From Antennarius striatus (Eukaryota > Chordata > Actinopteri > Lophiiformes > Antennariidae), in contig NC_090779.1 of the NCBI RefSeq assembly GCF_040054535.1, positions 23,490,501 through 23,554,500 on the forward strand: a stretch of DNA of 64,000 bases, in the 5' to 3' direction. The notes under the pieces were generated by a model. It saw only the letters and a program-made list of their open reading frames with translations, made no database searches and was not told the origin of the DNA. Position 1 is the stretch's first letter. The number at the start of each line of letters is the position of its first letter. A program made the translations under genes and the position numbers. Positions 26,960 through 39,614 of this stretch are shown here, piece after piece.

Positions 26960-28189
26960 GAAGTGGTTCTTTCAACAAGGTGGGGGGGGGCTGACCAGAG
27001 CTGCTGGAATGAGGTCGGTCTCTGTTTGTGGGTATAAACGTGTAAATCCTTGGTGCAGGTTGTTTGGATGAAGTTGGAAGAGGTCAAAGGTCAACATAAA
27101 CCTCCAGCAGGCTAACAACGCCTCCTGCTGCCTGGCATTGTTACTGCATAGCCGTGAAATTGCTCAAATGAACAACTCAGTAGTTTTTTTAAAACGATTT
27201 TTTTTTAATGTGTCATATTAACAGATGAAAGTAGCTTAAAATCTTTAAATGTAAAAGGTTAAATCTTAATTTTCCAGGAGGAAATATTTGTCAGACACAA
27301 CAAGGAATACATTCTATTATTTTATTAATCACAAGATAAGAAAGGTGTTTTATTAATGTTGAATTGACTAAAGATTGACTTGAGAGGCTTATAATGCATT
27401 ATAACTACCTATGACCTGGTCTTTTATTGTAAAGATTTAAACATAGTATGTTAAGTATTATAAATTATTTCTATGCATGTGTTATATGAGAAATAACAGT
27501 GCATAAAAGTTTGATGTGTGTTTATGAGTGTGGTTGTAAAGCCTAATGAATACATAGTAAAAGATTATTCTGAGGTTGTTCAATAACTTAAAGTTCCTAT
27601 AAATAAAGTCATTGATTAACTATTTGTTAGATATCAGTACTATGTGTGAATGGCAGTAAAAGGACAAGGTGGCCTCTAACAAGCTGAAATCAGAAAGTAA
27701 CCAGATTAAATACTAGGGATCATGTAGTGGATTAAACTGTTTACACTGTAGCTCTAAGAGGGTAATCTGTGATCAGTAACAGATTACATCCCGATTTACT
27801 TTGAAATCCAAAACACCAGAAGCTCAGTCTAAAATAACGCACTCGCTAAAATTAAAAAACACAAACAACCAGTGATCATAATCTCTCAGATTAGAAAGGA
27901 AGTGGTCCTGATGAGACACAATCTGCCTTTAATCACACAGGAAACAGCGACAGGACACAACCTGATTAGATTCAACACGTACAGTTTACCGAACCTCATG
28001 CACAAACACACACACATACACACACACACACACACACACTATTGTTGACTATATAATGATGGATCCCGACCGTGTTTCTTCTCTTCCTGCTTCCAAACCT
28101 TTAGAGCGTCTGAATAGTTTTAGTCTCTCTGTCTTTGTTCTTGAACAAGGTTGACCTCACAAAAATAACAATAACTTGTTCAATATGTT
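26958..28189. other. Gene-free stretch
   Basis: AT-rich DNA with no exon recognised. Contains a short CA run at about 28,003-28,039. Confidence 0.4.
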
Positions 28190-28560
28190 CCAGTGGCAAT
28201 ACAGAATAAATTATGGCAGTATGGTGGCATCTGCGAGTCCGTCCACACAATGCACTCATTAAAATGTACAATGCAAACATCAGCACAGCTTTCCAAAGCC
28301 ACTCAGTGCTCTGTCAGTCATCTGGCATCCATTGTTGTGGCCTTAATCCCACCATTGAGGTCCATTTCCACCATCAGGGAAGCAGAGTTAATCAGCAGCC
28401 TGAAATTAGCCCAGGGCGATTAAAACACCCAGAAACTGGTTAATTAATTGACCTCGGTGGTCATTAAGTAATTCACAGAATCAATAAGGGATCAATGGTC
28501 ACCAGTGACCTCTGCTGCCCGGAGCAGATGGTCTCTGGCCACTTAGATGAAACCGTAGCT
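28190..28560. promoter_or_regulatory. Candidate conserved non-coding block with nuclear-receptor-like palindrome
   Basis: A non-repetitive, GC-balanced block of the texture of vertebrate developmental enhancers. It contains homeodomain-type TTAATTAATT at about 28,440-28,449. Immediately after it are two inverted half-sites, TGACC and GGTCA, at 28,449-28,463 around a 5-bp centre. No sustained coding frame. Function is inference. Confidence 0.32.
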
Positions 28561-28978
28561 GGATAACAGTAGAGATGAACTGATCGCGCTGTATTTACCA
28601 GACAGATGGATATGTATGGCCCCCTTCCTCCTCCATCTCTTCCTCAACCCCCCCCCCCAAAAAAACAAATAGTTTTATTTTTTATTCCCGAGGATAAGCT
28701 GATGCAAAGACGAGTGTTTTCTCCTCATTCACTAACAAAATAGTTCTGCTCATGGAATAAAAAGTTACAGCTTCAAACATTGATTAGTATGAAATTTTCT
28801 CCTCAATGGATTAAATATAAATATGAATCGAGATCACTCCCTATAGATATTTACTTTGTTCATATCTGGATTATTACCATAATATAAACTCAACATAAAG
28901 AAGTATTGTTGAACTTTTATATCTTGTCATCTGGATAATTTCCTTTAAAAAAATGGGGACATTTTATAAGGATAAATT

Positions 28979-29013
28979 ATTATTATTATTATTATTATTA
29001 ATAATAATAATTA
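28979..29013. repeat. (ATT)n/(AAT)n inverted simple repeat
   Basis: An ATT run directly followed by its complement AATAATAAT, giving a fold-back. Confidence 0.8.
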
Positions 29014-30497
29014 ATTTTATTATTTTGCATATTTTTATTGTATAAGCAGAAAAAAAGTCTGATTTAAAATCTTTAAATCTATTTGTCCTGGCCAAGACAT
29101 GCAGATGTCGATCGATCACGGAGAACTGTATCTGATCAATATTCTCTTGATCTATTGATCAATAAATGATTACATGTAAACCATCAATACACATTTATCA
29201 CACATGAATATAATCCAAAAAAAACATCTAAGTTTTTTGTTGGTGTGTAAATATGTGAGCATTTCTCTATAAATGTCACCAACACATAGTCGATGCTTCA
29301 AGGTATAAAAGTTTTGTTTGTTTGTTTGTTTGTTTGTCTTGCCAATCCGAAGGCGGCTGCTCTGACAGTGACGTCATCCTCTCCTGAACCAATGCTTGAA
29401 TGTTCTGACCCCTAAGTGGACGAGGACAAAGGAACTCGTTCACCCCACCTTTTCCTGCACATTTAAAGTCCCCACCCCCCCCTAAAACATCCACATCACA
29501 CCCCCCCCCCACACACACACACAGTTCCTATTGTACAGCTTTACTCTTTAAAAAGTATTTCATAGAAACGTTGCAAAAATCTAGATTTTAAAACGAAGTT
29601 GTTTACATGACGTCAAACACGTGACAACCGTCACCCCCCCAAGAAGAAAAACGAATGATGCCTCACACACTGCCTGCATGTGTTTGAATGCATCACTTAG
29701 TGATGTCATTAGTTTGGTCTACCCCCCCCCCCTCCTCCCATGTAAACACACCCTCATCGTCCTCTCCCCCCCCTGGTAAAACCGGCCAGCTGTCTCCCCT
29801 GCTGGTCTCAGCTGACGGGGTACGGGGGGAGCTGGAGGAACACTGTGAGGAGGGGGGGTCGACAGCTGAGCAGATGCAGAAGCCCCCCCCCCCCCTGGTT
29901 GTCCAGGGACGGGCTCTTTCCCAGCCACCCTGCAGCCGTGCAGCTGCCCAGGCACCAGCTGTCCTGACGGTCGCACCGAACGGAGACGGGACTTCCACTC
30001 TGGGTGGGGGGCGAGGGTGGGTGTGTGGGGGGCAGGGCTGGGGGGGGGTGCTGTGTTGTCTGACTGCACGGCGCAGCTGACACCCCCACCCCCACCTCAA
30101 TGGTTACCGGTGCTCCAGACCGAAACCATCCCAAACAAAACATGCCTGGAGATGCTCCTCACACAGCATCCGTTGTTACCATGGAAACAGAAGTATTAGC
30201 TTGTTGCCCAGGGTAACTAGTTTTCATAACCTTTTAAAAAAAAATCAGTACACTATTTTTACCCCTGCGTATTTATTTATGTACATATGTAAAAAAAAAA
30301 AAAAAAAAGAAAGAAAGAAAAGAAAACTAACATAAACGAGGGTAAAAGTTTTTAAAATTCTAATTTTAAAACCTGTCAGTGATTGGTATCAAAGAAATTT
30401 GTGTTTGTCATGTAGTTAGTGGTGAATAATGGACGCATCTTAAACACAAAGATTTAATTATAATCAACACTTCTAAACAATGACATAAAATAAATTA
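29014..30497. other. Gene-free stretch with a GC-rich block
   Basis: A TTTG tetranucleotide run lies at about 29,309-29,337. The block 29,700-30,150 is GC-rich with long C and G runs and several overlapping open frames on both strands. None resembles a protein family and all are proline/glycine-rich as homopolymer runs dictate. Not called as coding. Confidence 0.35.
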
Positions 30498-30750
30498 CAG
30501 TATTTTCTGCACTTTAAAGCCTTTACTTTTCTCACTTTCATTTAATCCAATGTGCCTTATATATGTAAAAAAAAATTTAAAACCGAACATTCATTGTAGA
30601 TGAGTTCTCTGATGGATTTTGTAATCCAGTATGCCTTATATACGAATTTTTGTTATTATAATTATTATTTATTTTATTTATTTTTGATATTCCATTCATT
30701 GAAGGTGCGCCTTATAACCCAGTGCGCTTTATAGTGAGGAAAACACTGTA
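30498..30750. mobile_element. MITE related to the 23,291 copy
   Basis: Left end CAGTATTTTCTGCACTTTAA; right end GCGCTTTATAGTGAGGAAAA. The internal string CATTCATTGAAGGTGCGCCT nearly matches the same position in the 23,291 copy. Confidence 0.75.
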
Positions 30751-31013
30751 CTGGTGCACGCTGGTCGTGGACGTGGAGGAGTCACACGGTCTGACCTCGG
30801 TTATGGTCGCTTCCTCTCTCGTTACGCTTTGAGTCCATTAGCACAGCTGGATAAACACGTCCTTAGTGTTAAAGGAAATAGATCGGCGTGTAGAAACGTG
30901 ATGCTTCGCCTGAGCGTCTGATTTATTCTGACTCCTGAACAAAACGTTTGACGTTCCTCAGAGGAGAGCTGTGAAGCTGCTGCTGGCAAAAAAAAAATTA
31001 TTATTGATCTGAG

Positions 31014-31190
31014 GAGCTGGTGATGATGATGATGATGATGATGTTTTTGTGGCTCAGACTGGTAAAAGAAACAGGAAATAGACTGAATGTAATCCTAATG
31101 GCCGATTCTCCAGCTGTTCGTGCGTGCGTGCGTGCGTGTGTGTGTGTGTGTGTGTATGTGTGTGTGTGTGTGCATGCATGCGTGTGTGTC
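31014..31190. repeat. GAT and GT/GCGT simple repeats
   Basis: A GAT trinucleotide run at about 31,020-31,042 and a GT run with GCGT and GCAT interruptions at about 31,118-31,190. Confidence 0.9.
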
Positions 31191-33179
31191 GGTGAGAAAG
31201 AGAAAGAGTGATGGAGGGAGGAGGGGCTCCAGATGGATGATGGATGGGAGGTCAGGCCACTGAGAGGCTGAGGGTCAGAGCTGTTGACACCAACATTCAT
31301 CCAGCTGACATGGAATTATATCACTCTAGAATCTCATTAAATAGTTTTGGGTTTTTTTAAACTTATTTGTTGTCCTTTTAAAAATTTTTAAAATTTACCT
31401 GAACGAATAATCGTCACGATCGCCTGATTGAGAGTCGGGTGAAGTTGCTTAGAACAAAAAACCTTCCTGACACTCACGTCGGAACAAAAACATCACATTT
31501 CACATCCTCACTTTGTAGCACATGTTAACATTAGCTTCCCTTAGCTTAGCTTCCCTTAGCTTATCTTATTTTAGGGAGAATTAATAATAAATTAGGATAC
31601 ATTCCTTTGTTTTTCTTCTTAAACTTGTCTTTTTATAGTTATTGGCTTAAATTTTTAAATTTACATTTTTTAAGTCGTTCCTCTTATGTTTTTTGGGGGA
31701 GATTTCTGAAATGCTGTTTTGCTCCAGAGACGTTTTCTCCGTCCAGAAACGTCCGTCGATCCATCCATCACCGTTTGTTGGACGGCGGGTAATAAACCGG
31801 CGACACGCTGTCAGTCGATATCTGATTAAAGGCCATCAATCTTCCGGCGCGTCGTCGGTAGCTCTGATCGGTGAGTTCATACACGTATAGAAATCAGAAA
31901 GGGTGTCTTCAGGGTCAGGTTGTGCCCCCCCCCCCCCCCCCCCATTGGATCGGTTTACCCCGGTCTGGATCATCCCAGCTGTACCCGTCCGTCACAGAGG
32001 CGCCGGGCGTGGCTTTAAACCCACCGACTGAAAACCTAGGAGAAAGGTGAGCCGCCGTCGCCGACCGTCCCTCCATCACACGCCTGAGCGCTGGGTATTA
32101 TGGGACGCCAGCTGTCCTGGTGGGGGTGGGGGTGGGGGTTCTGTTCTGGATCTGGACACTGATCCTCTGGAGGAGGTAGACGATCACCTCAAGGGGAAAC
32201 CAACCACATCCCAGCGGTGGATGCTGAACCTTCATCCCTCCGAAGAGGCCTGGAAACATCCGTGTGAAAAAGGAAACATGGTTGCTATGGAGCAGGACGG
32301 GGCGACGATATTTTGGGATGTAAGAATTTAGAAGTTCCTCAGAGATCCAAGAAAAAACAAATCTGGAATGTAATCTGTTTGAGTTGAGAGATCAATACAG
32401 ATTTACGCCTCAATCAATGATCATTGATCTTTTACTCTGGTTTCCGGGTTGCATTGATTCCGAATCAGACCGAAGCTGAAAATAAGTATTGATACCATTG
32501 ATCAGATGTAGAGGTCAGATGAAGAAGTATTGATCAGCAGATGGTTATTAAAGGGTGGGTTTGTGTTTTTCTGGTGTTTTCTTACTTATCCGGTCTGTTT
32601 TATTTCTGTTTTTTCTTTTTAATTTTTTTTAATTTAATTTTTATTTTTAATTTTCTATCATCTCTTCCTTTGTCTCATTCAGGCTCCGCTCCACACGACT
32701 AATCCAGTCACCTCCAAAACGTACAGACTTTAATCCACGTTCATCGGCGCCAATCTGACCAACGCCTACACAAATACTCTGCTGGTGTTTTCTCTAGTGA
32801 GGTCAGGGGTCAATGTACGGTTGTTAGAAATTATAAAATGATTATAAACCAAGCCACGGTTTATTCACAAAAGAAATTTCAAATGTTTTAACGGCGAGCA
32901 TTCCTTTATGTAATCTACCAGAATGATTTAAATTTAGTTTGTCTCATCAGGAAAAATCAGATCATCAGGAGAATTACTGTTAAACACACCAACCAGAACA
33001 GAACCTGGTAAAGCAGCTTTTTCATCATATGCATTAAATTCCTGCAATGACATTTTTTTTCCTGTTTAAGGTTAAATAAATAAAAGTTAGACTCACGATT
33101 ACAAACAATTTAAAACCGACTACTCCCGCTGAAGTGTGTGTCTTTGGAGGTAGTTGTTTGTGTTTTGTGTGGTTCTCCT
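31191..33179. other. Gene-free stretch
   Basis: No exon recognised. A C16-type homopolymer lies near 31,927-31,943. The open frame at 32,047-32,331 shows no family resemblance and contains a (GGGGGT)n run. Confidence 0.4.
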
Positions 33180-33270
33180 AACCCCATGTCTGCAGGTCTG
33201 CTGGGATGACTTCCAGCAACCCCCGTGACCCCCGAAAGCAGAAGACATGGTTCAGAAAATGAATGAATGA
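33180..33270 (+). mobile_element. Tail of a dispersed fish retroelement
   Basis: The string GCTGGGATGACTTCCAGCAA, then CCCCCGTGACCC, then GGTTCAGAAAATGAATGAAT, is the wording of a very common fish repeat tail ending in a GAATGA microsatellite. Only the 3' part is recognisable. SINE versus LINE tail cannot be decided here. Confidence 0.6.
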
Positions 33271-34402
33271 CTGAAAATGTAGACTCTTCTCATCTTTGTC
33301 CTGATCCGTTTTCTCTTATCTGTCATTATTTATCGTTTAAATCAAAGAACACAAAGACATAAACGCGACCCAAACGCTGTGAGGACAGAAACAAATGGAG
33401 GTGGTGACGGGGGGGGGGGGGATCAAGGGAAGTAGACAGAAGTAATGGGGACATGCCGGGACCCCCCAGATAGACGAAGAGCCCCCGACGCCTCGGCTGT
33501 CTGCTGACGCGTCCGCGTCGTCCAGAGGTGTTCGAACCACACACAGGAAATTAAATGTGCAAAGAGGAGGAGGAGGAGGAGGAGGAGGAGGGAGGGCTGT
33601 TTTACTCCCACATAGGTGTGAGGAAGAGGCCCCCCAGCCAGATGATGAAGGCGCCGCTGGTGGACCAATCACCTGCTGCTTAACCAAGAGGTTAAAGCCG
33701 CCGTCCAATCAAAGCCCTTCATCTCAGGAAGGCGGATGAATTTTGCAACGTTACGGTATTCTGGCGTTCTCCTACCGATGATGTCATCAGCCTGCGACAG
33801 ATGGACGTCTGTATTCCCCAGCAGCTGGACGGAACGACGGCAGATGCTTTGCTTTTATTTTGAGGTTTGGAGGTATGGCAACCCGGAGGGGACAAAGAGA
33901 CGAGGACAAATATCTGGGCTTTGTGGGGGCAACAGCTGCGAAGAGCAAACCAGGAAGTGGCTCCACTTCATTAAAGACCCCGGGGGGCTTTCTAGCTCTC
34001 CTCCTACTCTCTCCATCAGTCCAACCCTCCCTTCTGTCTGTTGCTACCTCAGTGGGACACGCCCCCACCCACCCATGCCCCGCCCCCTCAACCAATGCTG
34101 GTGATAGTTAACTCAAAATGTGATTAATTACACATATCCAGACAAAATAAAAATGTTATTCAATATCATAATCAGTATATGAAATTTAAAAAATCTATTA
34201 AAAAAAAAAATTACGAATTTTATTCAATACACGCCGACTTTCAGTAATTATGAATTATTATTCTGATATTCCGGCTTTTAATTTTACTTCATATTGTATG
34301 GCTTCCATTTTTTTGTCCATTATTATTTTTTAATATTAAAATTTATTCCATTCATTCTGACTTTAACTTAACATATTAAAAATTCATTGCTTATATTCAG
34401 TG

Positions 34403-34404
<2 letters not shown>
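33271..34404. other. Gene-free stretch
   Basis: A GGA run at about 33,564-33,592 and a GC-balanced block at 33,600-34,110 with overlapping open frames on both strands that match nothing I know. No exon called. Confidence 0.35.

Positions 34405-34478
<74 letters not shown>
34405..34478. repeat. (GT)n microsatellite
   Basis: A perfect GT run of about 74 bp. Confidence 0.95.
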
Positions 34479-34480
<2 letters not shown>

Positions 34481-34589
34481 TCTGTCCTGGCTCTTAGAAA
34501 GACCACAGCTACCCACAGTCGCTCACTTCATGATCTGCTCGTTTAGCGAGTGACGGACAGACCCCCCCCCCCCCCTCAGCGCCACAAAA

Positions 34590-35180
34590 GAAAACACCTG
34601 TTTGGATCCTCCTAATCCGGGCCAACAGCCCTGCTCCTGGGGGCCCCGTTTAATCTGCAGTGGGGGCACCGGGCCAAGGCTGGGGCAGATTAGGCCCTCA
34701 AAATCCATCTCTGCTTCCAAGCGCACACACCTCCAAGTCTCCCCCCCCCCCCCCCTTATAATGAGTGTTTGAATCGGCCTCTTAATCCCCGGACTGGGCA
34801 GAACCCTCCTCCCCCCTCACACCAAACCCAATCTCCATCCGTCCCCTACACACCCACCAGCACATTGGGCCCAGCCCAAACCAGCACACACTTACCCCCC
34901 CCCCCCACCACCACCACCACCAACCTCCTTTCCCCGCCCCCCCGGGGGGCCTGAAAGCCCATTGATTTGTTGATTTCTCTTCTTTTGTCCGCGGCCGGCC
35001 GAGTGTTAATGGGACATCCAGGGGCCGGGGGCCGGGGCCCAGAGCCTGGACTTTTGGCATGGGAGATTAAGTTCCTGCTCTGGGCATCTGTCACCAGCCG
35101 GCCTCCCTTCATGCTGGAGGTTCTGCTGGGGGCCTTTCCTTCTGCCTCTGCTCCTGAGATGCAAACTGATTGACAATCGA
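34590..35180. promoter_or_regulatory. Candidate conserved non-coding block
   Basis: GC-balanced and largely non-repetitive apart from C and CCA runs. It contains repeated GATTA-type strings inside GC-rich sequence (CCTAATCC, CAGATTAGGCC, GGAGATTAAG), typical of OTX/PITX-like binding strings. No coding frame resembles a family. The regulatory role is inferred. Confidence 0.3.
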
Positions 35181-36046
35181 TGGAAAACTGATTGACATTT
35201 AATGCTTCACGCACACAAAACACACAAGAGACGCACCCACACAGAATAATTTTAAGGCTCCACACTGATGAGGGATAAAATTCATCTTTTCAAGCTCCTG
35301 ATCCAGATGCTGCAGAAAACCACCAGTTTACCACCAGTTTACTTTTTAATGAAAAAGACGCCACAATGATGTTTTAACATCCCACACTTATATCCTACCT
35401 GCTGCATTTATTTAGTGTGAGTGTTGCGCTCTCTGTGATAACTATAAGCTTTTATATGATTGTAATCGAGCAGATATATTGATCAATCGATCTAGCAACA
35501 TCTTATTTAAATATGACAACCCCTCAAAACTCAGGGGTGCCATCAGCGTCCATGAGGATACAAGTTTCCTGTAGTGAGTCTCCATCTAGTGGTCACATAT
35601 CGTCCCTGCAGTTTTTATTCAAAAAGTTTTGTTTCAGTGAAATTTCTCATTTAAGATGTTCTGAATAATAGTTTAAATACTTAATATCTGTGTCACCATA
35701 AACACCTCTTTGCTATCATTCAAAATATTGATTTTCTGATACTTTAAATTAGATATTTTAAATGTTTGGCAATCGTGGTGTTAATATTTCAATTTAATGA
35801 TTGTATGAAAGAACAAAATTGATTTTAAACAATGCATTAGTTTATATGATTCATGGCGATACAAAACACTCTTCATTATTGTCTGAAATAAGTTTGAAGA
35901 AGGAATGCGTTTATTGAAATAAATGATGCATGAACTGTTAATAGTTAGAATAAGCGCTACCTAGTGGTTGTTATCCGTTAGGATTTAAAGATGTACAGTA
36001 CCGGTACATATTAACACACACACATATATAGATTTAATAAAATCAT

Positions 36047-36079
<33 letters not shown>

Positions 36080-36141
36080 AGCACAGTGGGGCATTCAAGT
36101 GTGTAAATATAATCAGAAAAGCAAGCGTTTGTTTCAGAGGC
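35181..36141. other. Gene-free AT-rich stretch
   Basis: AT-rich, with a CA run at about 36,048-36,078. Lies downstream of the 3' end of the dehydrogenase gene. Confidence 0.5.
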
Positions 36142-36147
36142 TTTATT
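36142..36147 (-). terminator. Candidate poly(A) signal of the Ldh_2-family gene
   Basis: AATAAA on the minus strand, about 410 bp downstream of the stop codon, in the context TATGAAATAAAGCCTCTG. It is followed by T/G-containing sequence. Inferred from position; no transcript data. Confidence 0.5.
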
Positions 36148-36554
36148 TCATAAGGCACGTAGGAAAGGTATTTTCATGGTGATCTGATGGTAACAGAACA
36201 TTCTGTCAGTTTCACACGTTTAATTAAACATCTTTGGTATTCTGCAGCGATGACTCACATTACACTTAACAGTAATTGTGCGTATTTTGTTGTGATGCAG
36301 GATCCTGAAAATGTGTTTAGATTCACATCTGAAGGCAGAATTCATGAAATTGACTTTTTTTTTTTTTAAATGGCTTGGTTCAATGTTTTAATTCACCCTT
36401 TTTTTTTTTTTAGACCATCAAAATACCTGATAAGCCTTGTGAAAAAGAAGACAGGATGAATTTATGTGCATATCATTACTGCTGGAGGTCACATTGAAGA
36501 AGATCCCAGGGAATCGATGGTGTGTGTGTGTGTGTGTGTGTGTGTGTGGATCGA

Positions 36555-39500
36555 CTACTCAGGGAGGAGGTTGTTGCACGGCAGCAGCTGGGTGACGCCA
36601 ACTTTCTTTGCGCATTCGTTCTGTCAGAGCAACATGAAAACATTAAGTTGTTCATTGCATTCTGTTTTCTGTCAGAGAGATGGTTTAAATGTGCATCGCT
36701 ATCAGCAGCAGGCATTTAGCTTAGCATAAGAACTGTTAGCTGTGTTTTCTTTTAAATCGAAGTAGGCTTTTCTCATATTTCTCATACAAATAATGCAAAA
36801 ATAATGACTTGACCCTTGATTGGTCAGATAAACCCTCACTGTATCAATATCAATATTTTTTTTAATGCGATGGATAAATTTAGGAGGTACATCTTGAATC
36901 AAATAAAACACTCCTGATTACAGGAGGTTTATTTCAGCATCAAGAAACTTGATTTGTTATTTGACTATATTTGACACCTTTTCCTCCTTTCTCAGTCTAA
37001 CTCTTCTCTTTAAGCTAAGCTACCTTCAGCTGTGGCGTCACGTTTAGATCACATGCATGATGGTACGTTCTCTCTTTTTAATCGCCTCTTACCATGTAGT
37101 TGACGACGTTGATGTGATAGGGGATCCCACCCAACTGCTCACACTTCTTGATGTTTTCTCTCTCTGGATCTCCAGCAATCAGAACAGGTTTGTCTGGATC
37201 AGCCTGACACCAACGACAAGAACAAGGTGGTGTGATTTAAGACTGGAGGGAGGTGGGTGGGGGGGTTCATGTATGTACATGACAACAGCAGGATCTACTC
37301 ACGGGATCCAGTCCCCTTTGGATGTCCATCAGGTTGGACATCCTGTTGTTGAACCCGGAAGCAAAGCTTTCTGGGTTGATCGCCACGAAGCACTGACCCT
37401 GAAAACAAAGCGGCCCGTTTTTTATGTTACCCTCTTCTTTTGTTCAATTAATTATCAAATGTGACTTTGATTGGATGGGAACTCTCCCAAAAAACATGTG
37501 GCTGCTTTCTTCACTGGCCAATAATTAATAATCAGAGAGACCTTTATCAACTGGAACATAACCCGTTTAGATTAGAAACGCTGCGTCAGTTATTTTACTC
37601 AGCAGCTGAGTTCAATCCGTGTGAATTAAAAATAATAAACCTTAATAATAGTCCTTTTTTTTTTGGTGTGTTTTCTAATACATGACAAAATTATACTTCT
37701 CAAAATGCTCTTTTTTTAAAAAATAAGAACAAAGCAAATTAACTATCAGATAGTCTTTGGAAAACTTTAAAAAAAATTTTTTTTTACATTTTATAGTGGA
37801 TCATGAAATAATTAAAAGGAACATCTTAAGTAAATAAAAAAAACAGAATTACCAGGTCAGCGATGCGGTCGGTTACTTTCCACGTGCGAATATTATTGCT
37901 GAATTTGGCGCCGGCCAAAATACCACAGAAGACTTCCACCATCATTCCCAGACCGTAGCCTTTGTATCCACCTGAGAACATCAGATAAAGACATTTTAAA
38001 ATGCACAGAAACACGTTATTATTATTATTATGTCTTATTACACTGCTTATATTGATGTTGTGTGATGTGGAAACAGGTGATAAAATCTATGCAGGACTAT
38101 ATTCCTCAGATTCTACCATCAGGCATCACTGGCCCATCCACGAGCCAAGACATAGGAAACTTATTCTTGATACCCGTCAGTTCAAACAGACACAACCAAC
38201 CGCTTGGCTCAACTCCAAACATGCCCCAAGGAAATTAAATGCTGGATGACGAAGAACTTCCTGCCATTATATTTCAATACAACTGAAGTACATCTTTCCC
38301 CAGAAGTATAGACAAACACAAACATGAAACACGTGAACGGTTCCCTTCACCTGTGGCCTCATTGCCCCCGATGGGCACCAGTCCTCCTCCGTTCAGAACT
38401 TGCTTGGGATCGGGGGTCAGCTTTCCGTGTTTGTCGCACCCCCAGCCCACGGGGATGGGGTCTTCACGCCGGTCGTGGAGCTCTACCTGTCCACACCCAA
38501 CACAGATTATGTTTCAGTGTGCCGTCAGCGCTCCCTGGTGGTGATAAGTGAGACTTACCACTTCCTGTTATTAGCCTTCTTTATTCAGGCACAAATGTGC
38601 AGGTTAATTACAGTTCTGAGGTCAGTTTGAGGGTTTTTACGCCACAGAATCCTGACGTAAAGATGAATTCACTCGTTACCCTGGACCTGCTGAAGGTCAT
38701 CTTTTTATCTCGGCTCAGGTTTCCGTCTGGCTCAGGGTCAGATCTACCTTATCATAAATAACCTGCTCCTACCTTTCCCAGCGCGACCGCCGACGTGGCC
38801 ATGTCCAGAACAAAGCTGTCTCCGTTGTTGGCTGGAGCCGCCACGCTGATGGGGTTAGTTCCCAGGGTGCACTGCAATACGTGAGGCGCACGGCGTTAGA
38901 ATGAGAGACATCTGTGGTGGACGTGAGTGGATTCTGTGTTCACCTCTTTTCCACGTGTGGGGACCACCAGTGGGGACGTGTTGGTGAAGGACATTCCCTG
39001 CAGGGGTCAGATTAGTGTTAACCCTTAATCTCCACGATCAAACAATCCAAGCCCTGGCTAGATTCATAGTCTCTACTCTGATCACTGACGACTCGACTGG
39101 GGAACCTAAATGATCTTCAGGCTGCTTCGTCACCTCTACCTAACCAGCACTGTAACGGTGATGCCTTCAGGGAAAGCTTGGGAAAAATGAGAACTACTTA
39201 GTCAAAGTAGATCAAAATAAACCGGGTCGTACTCACAATCATGTTTTCCTTCACAGCTAGCAGAGAATAGTGGCCGGCGATGCCGTAGTGGTTGGAACCT
39301 GAGAGCAGATAGATAGATAGACGTATACTTTAGTAATTCAGAGGAAATTGCACAATCCAGGATTTACTCAGATGTTTCAAACATGACGGAAAAGTTCCAC
39401 ATTTCTTTCATCGGTCTTTTTTTTAACTATTATATTTATTTATATTTATAAGAAGAATATATATTATATAATATTATTTATATATTTATATTTTTTTATT

Positions 39501-39567
39501 ATTATATTTACAAAACAAACTCATATCAGTCAACAGTCTTTGTTTTACTGGCTGATTTTTATCATTA

Positions 39568-39614
<47 letters not shown>

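Noticed and set aside
29688-30150. Four overlapping open frames on both strands
   Set aside because: GC-rich DNA with C/G homopolymers gives long frames by chance; Pro/Gly-rich products, none recognisable.
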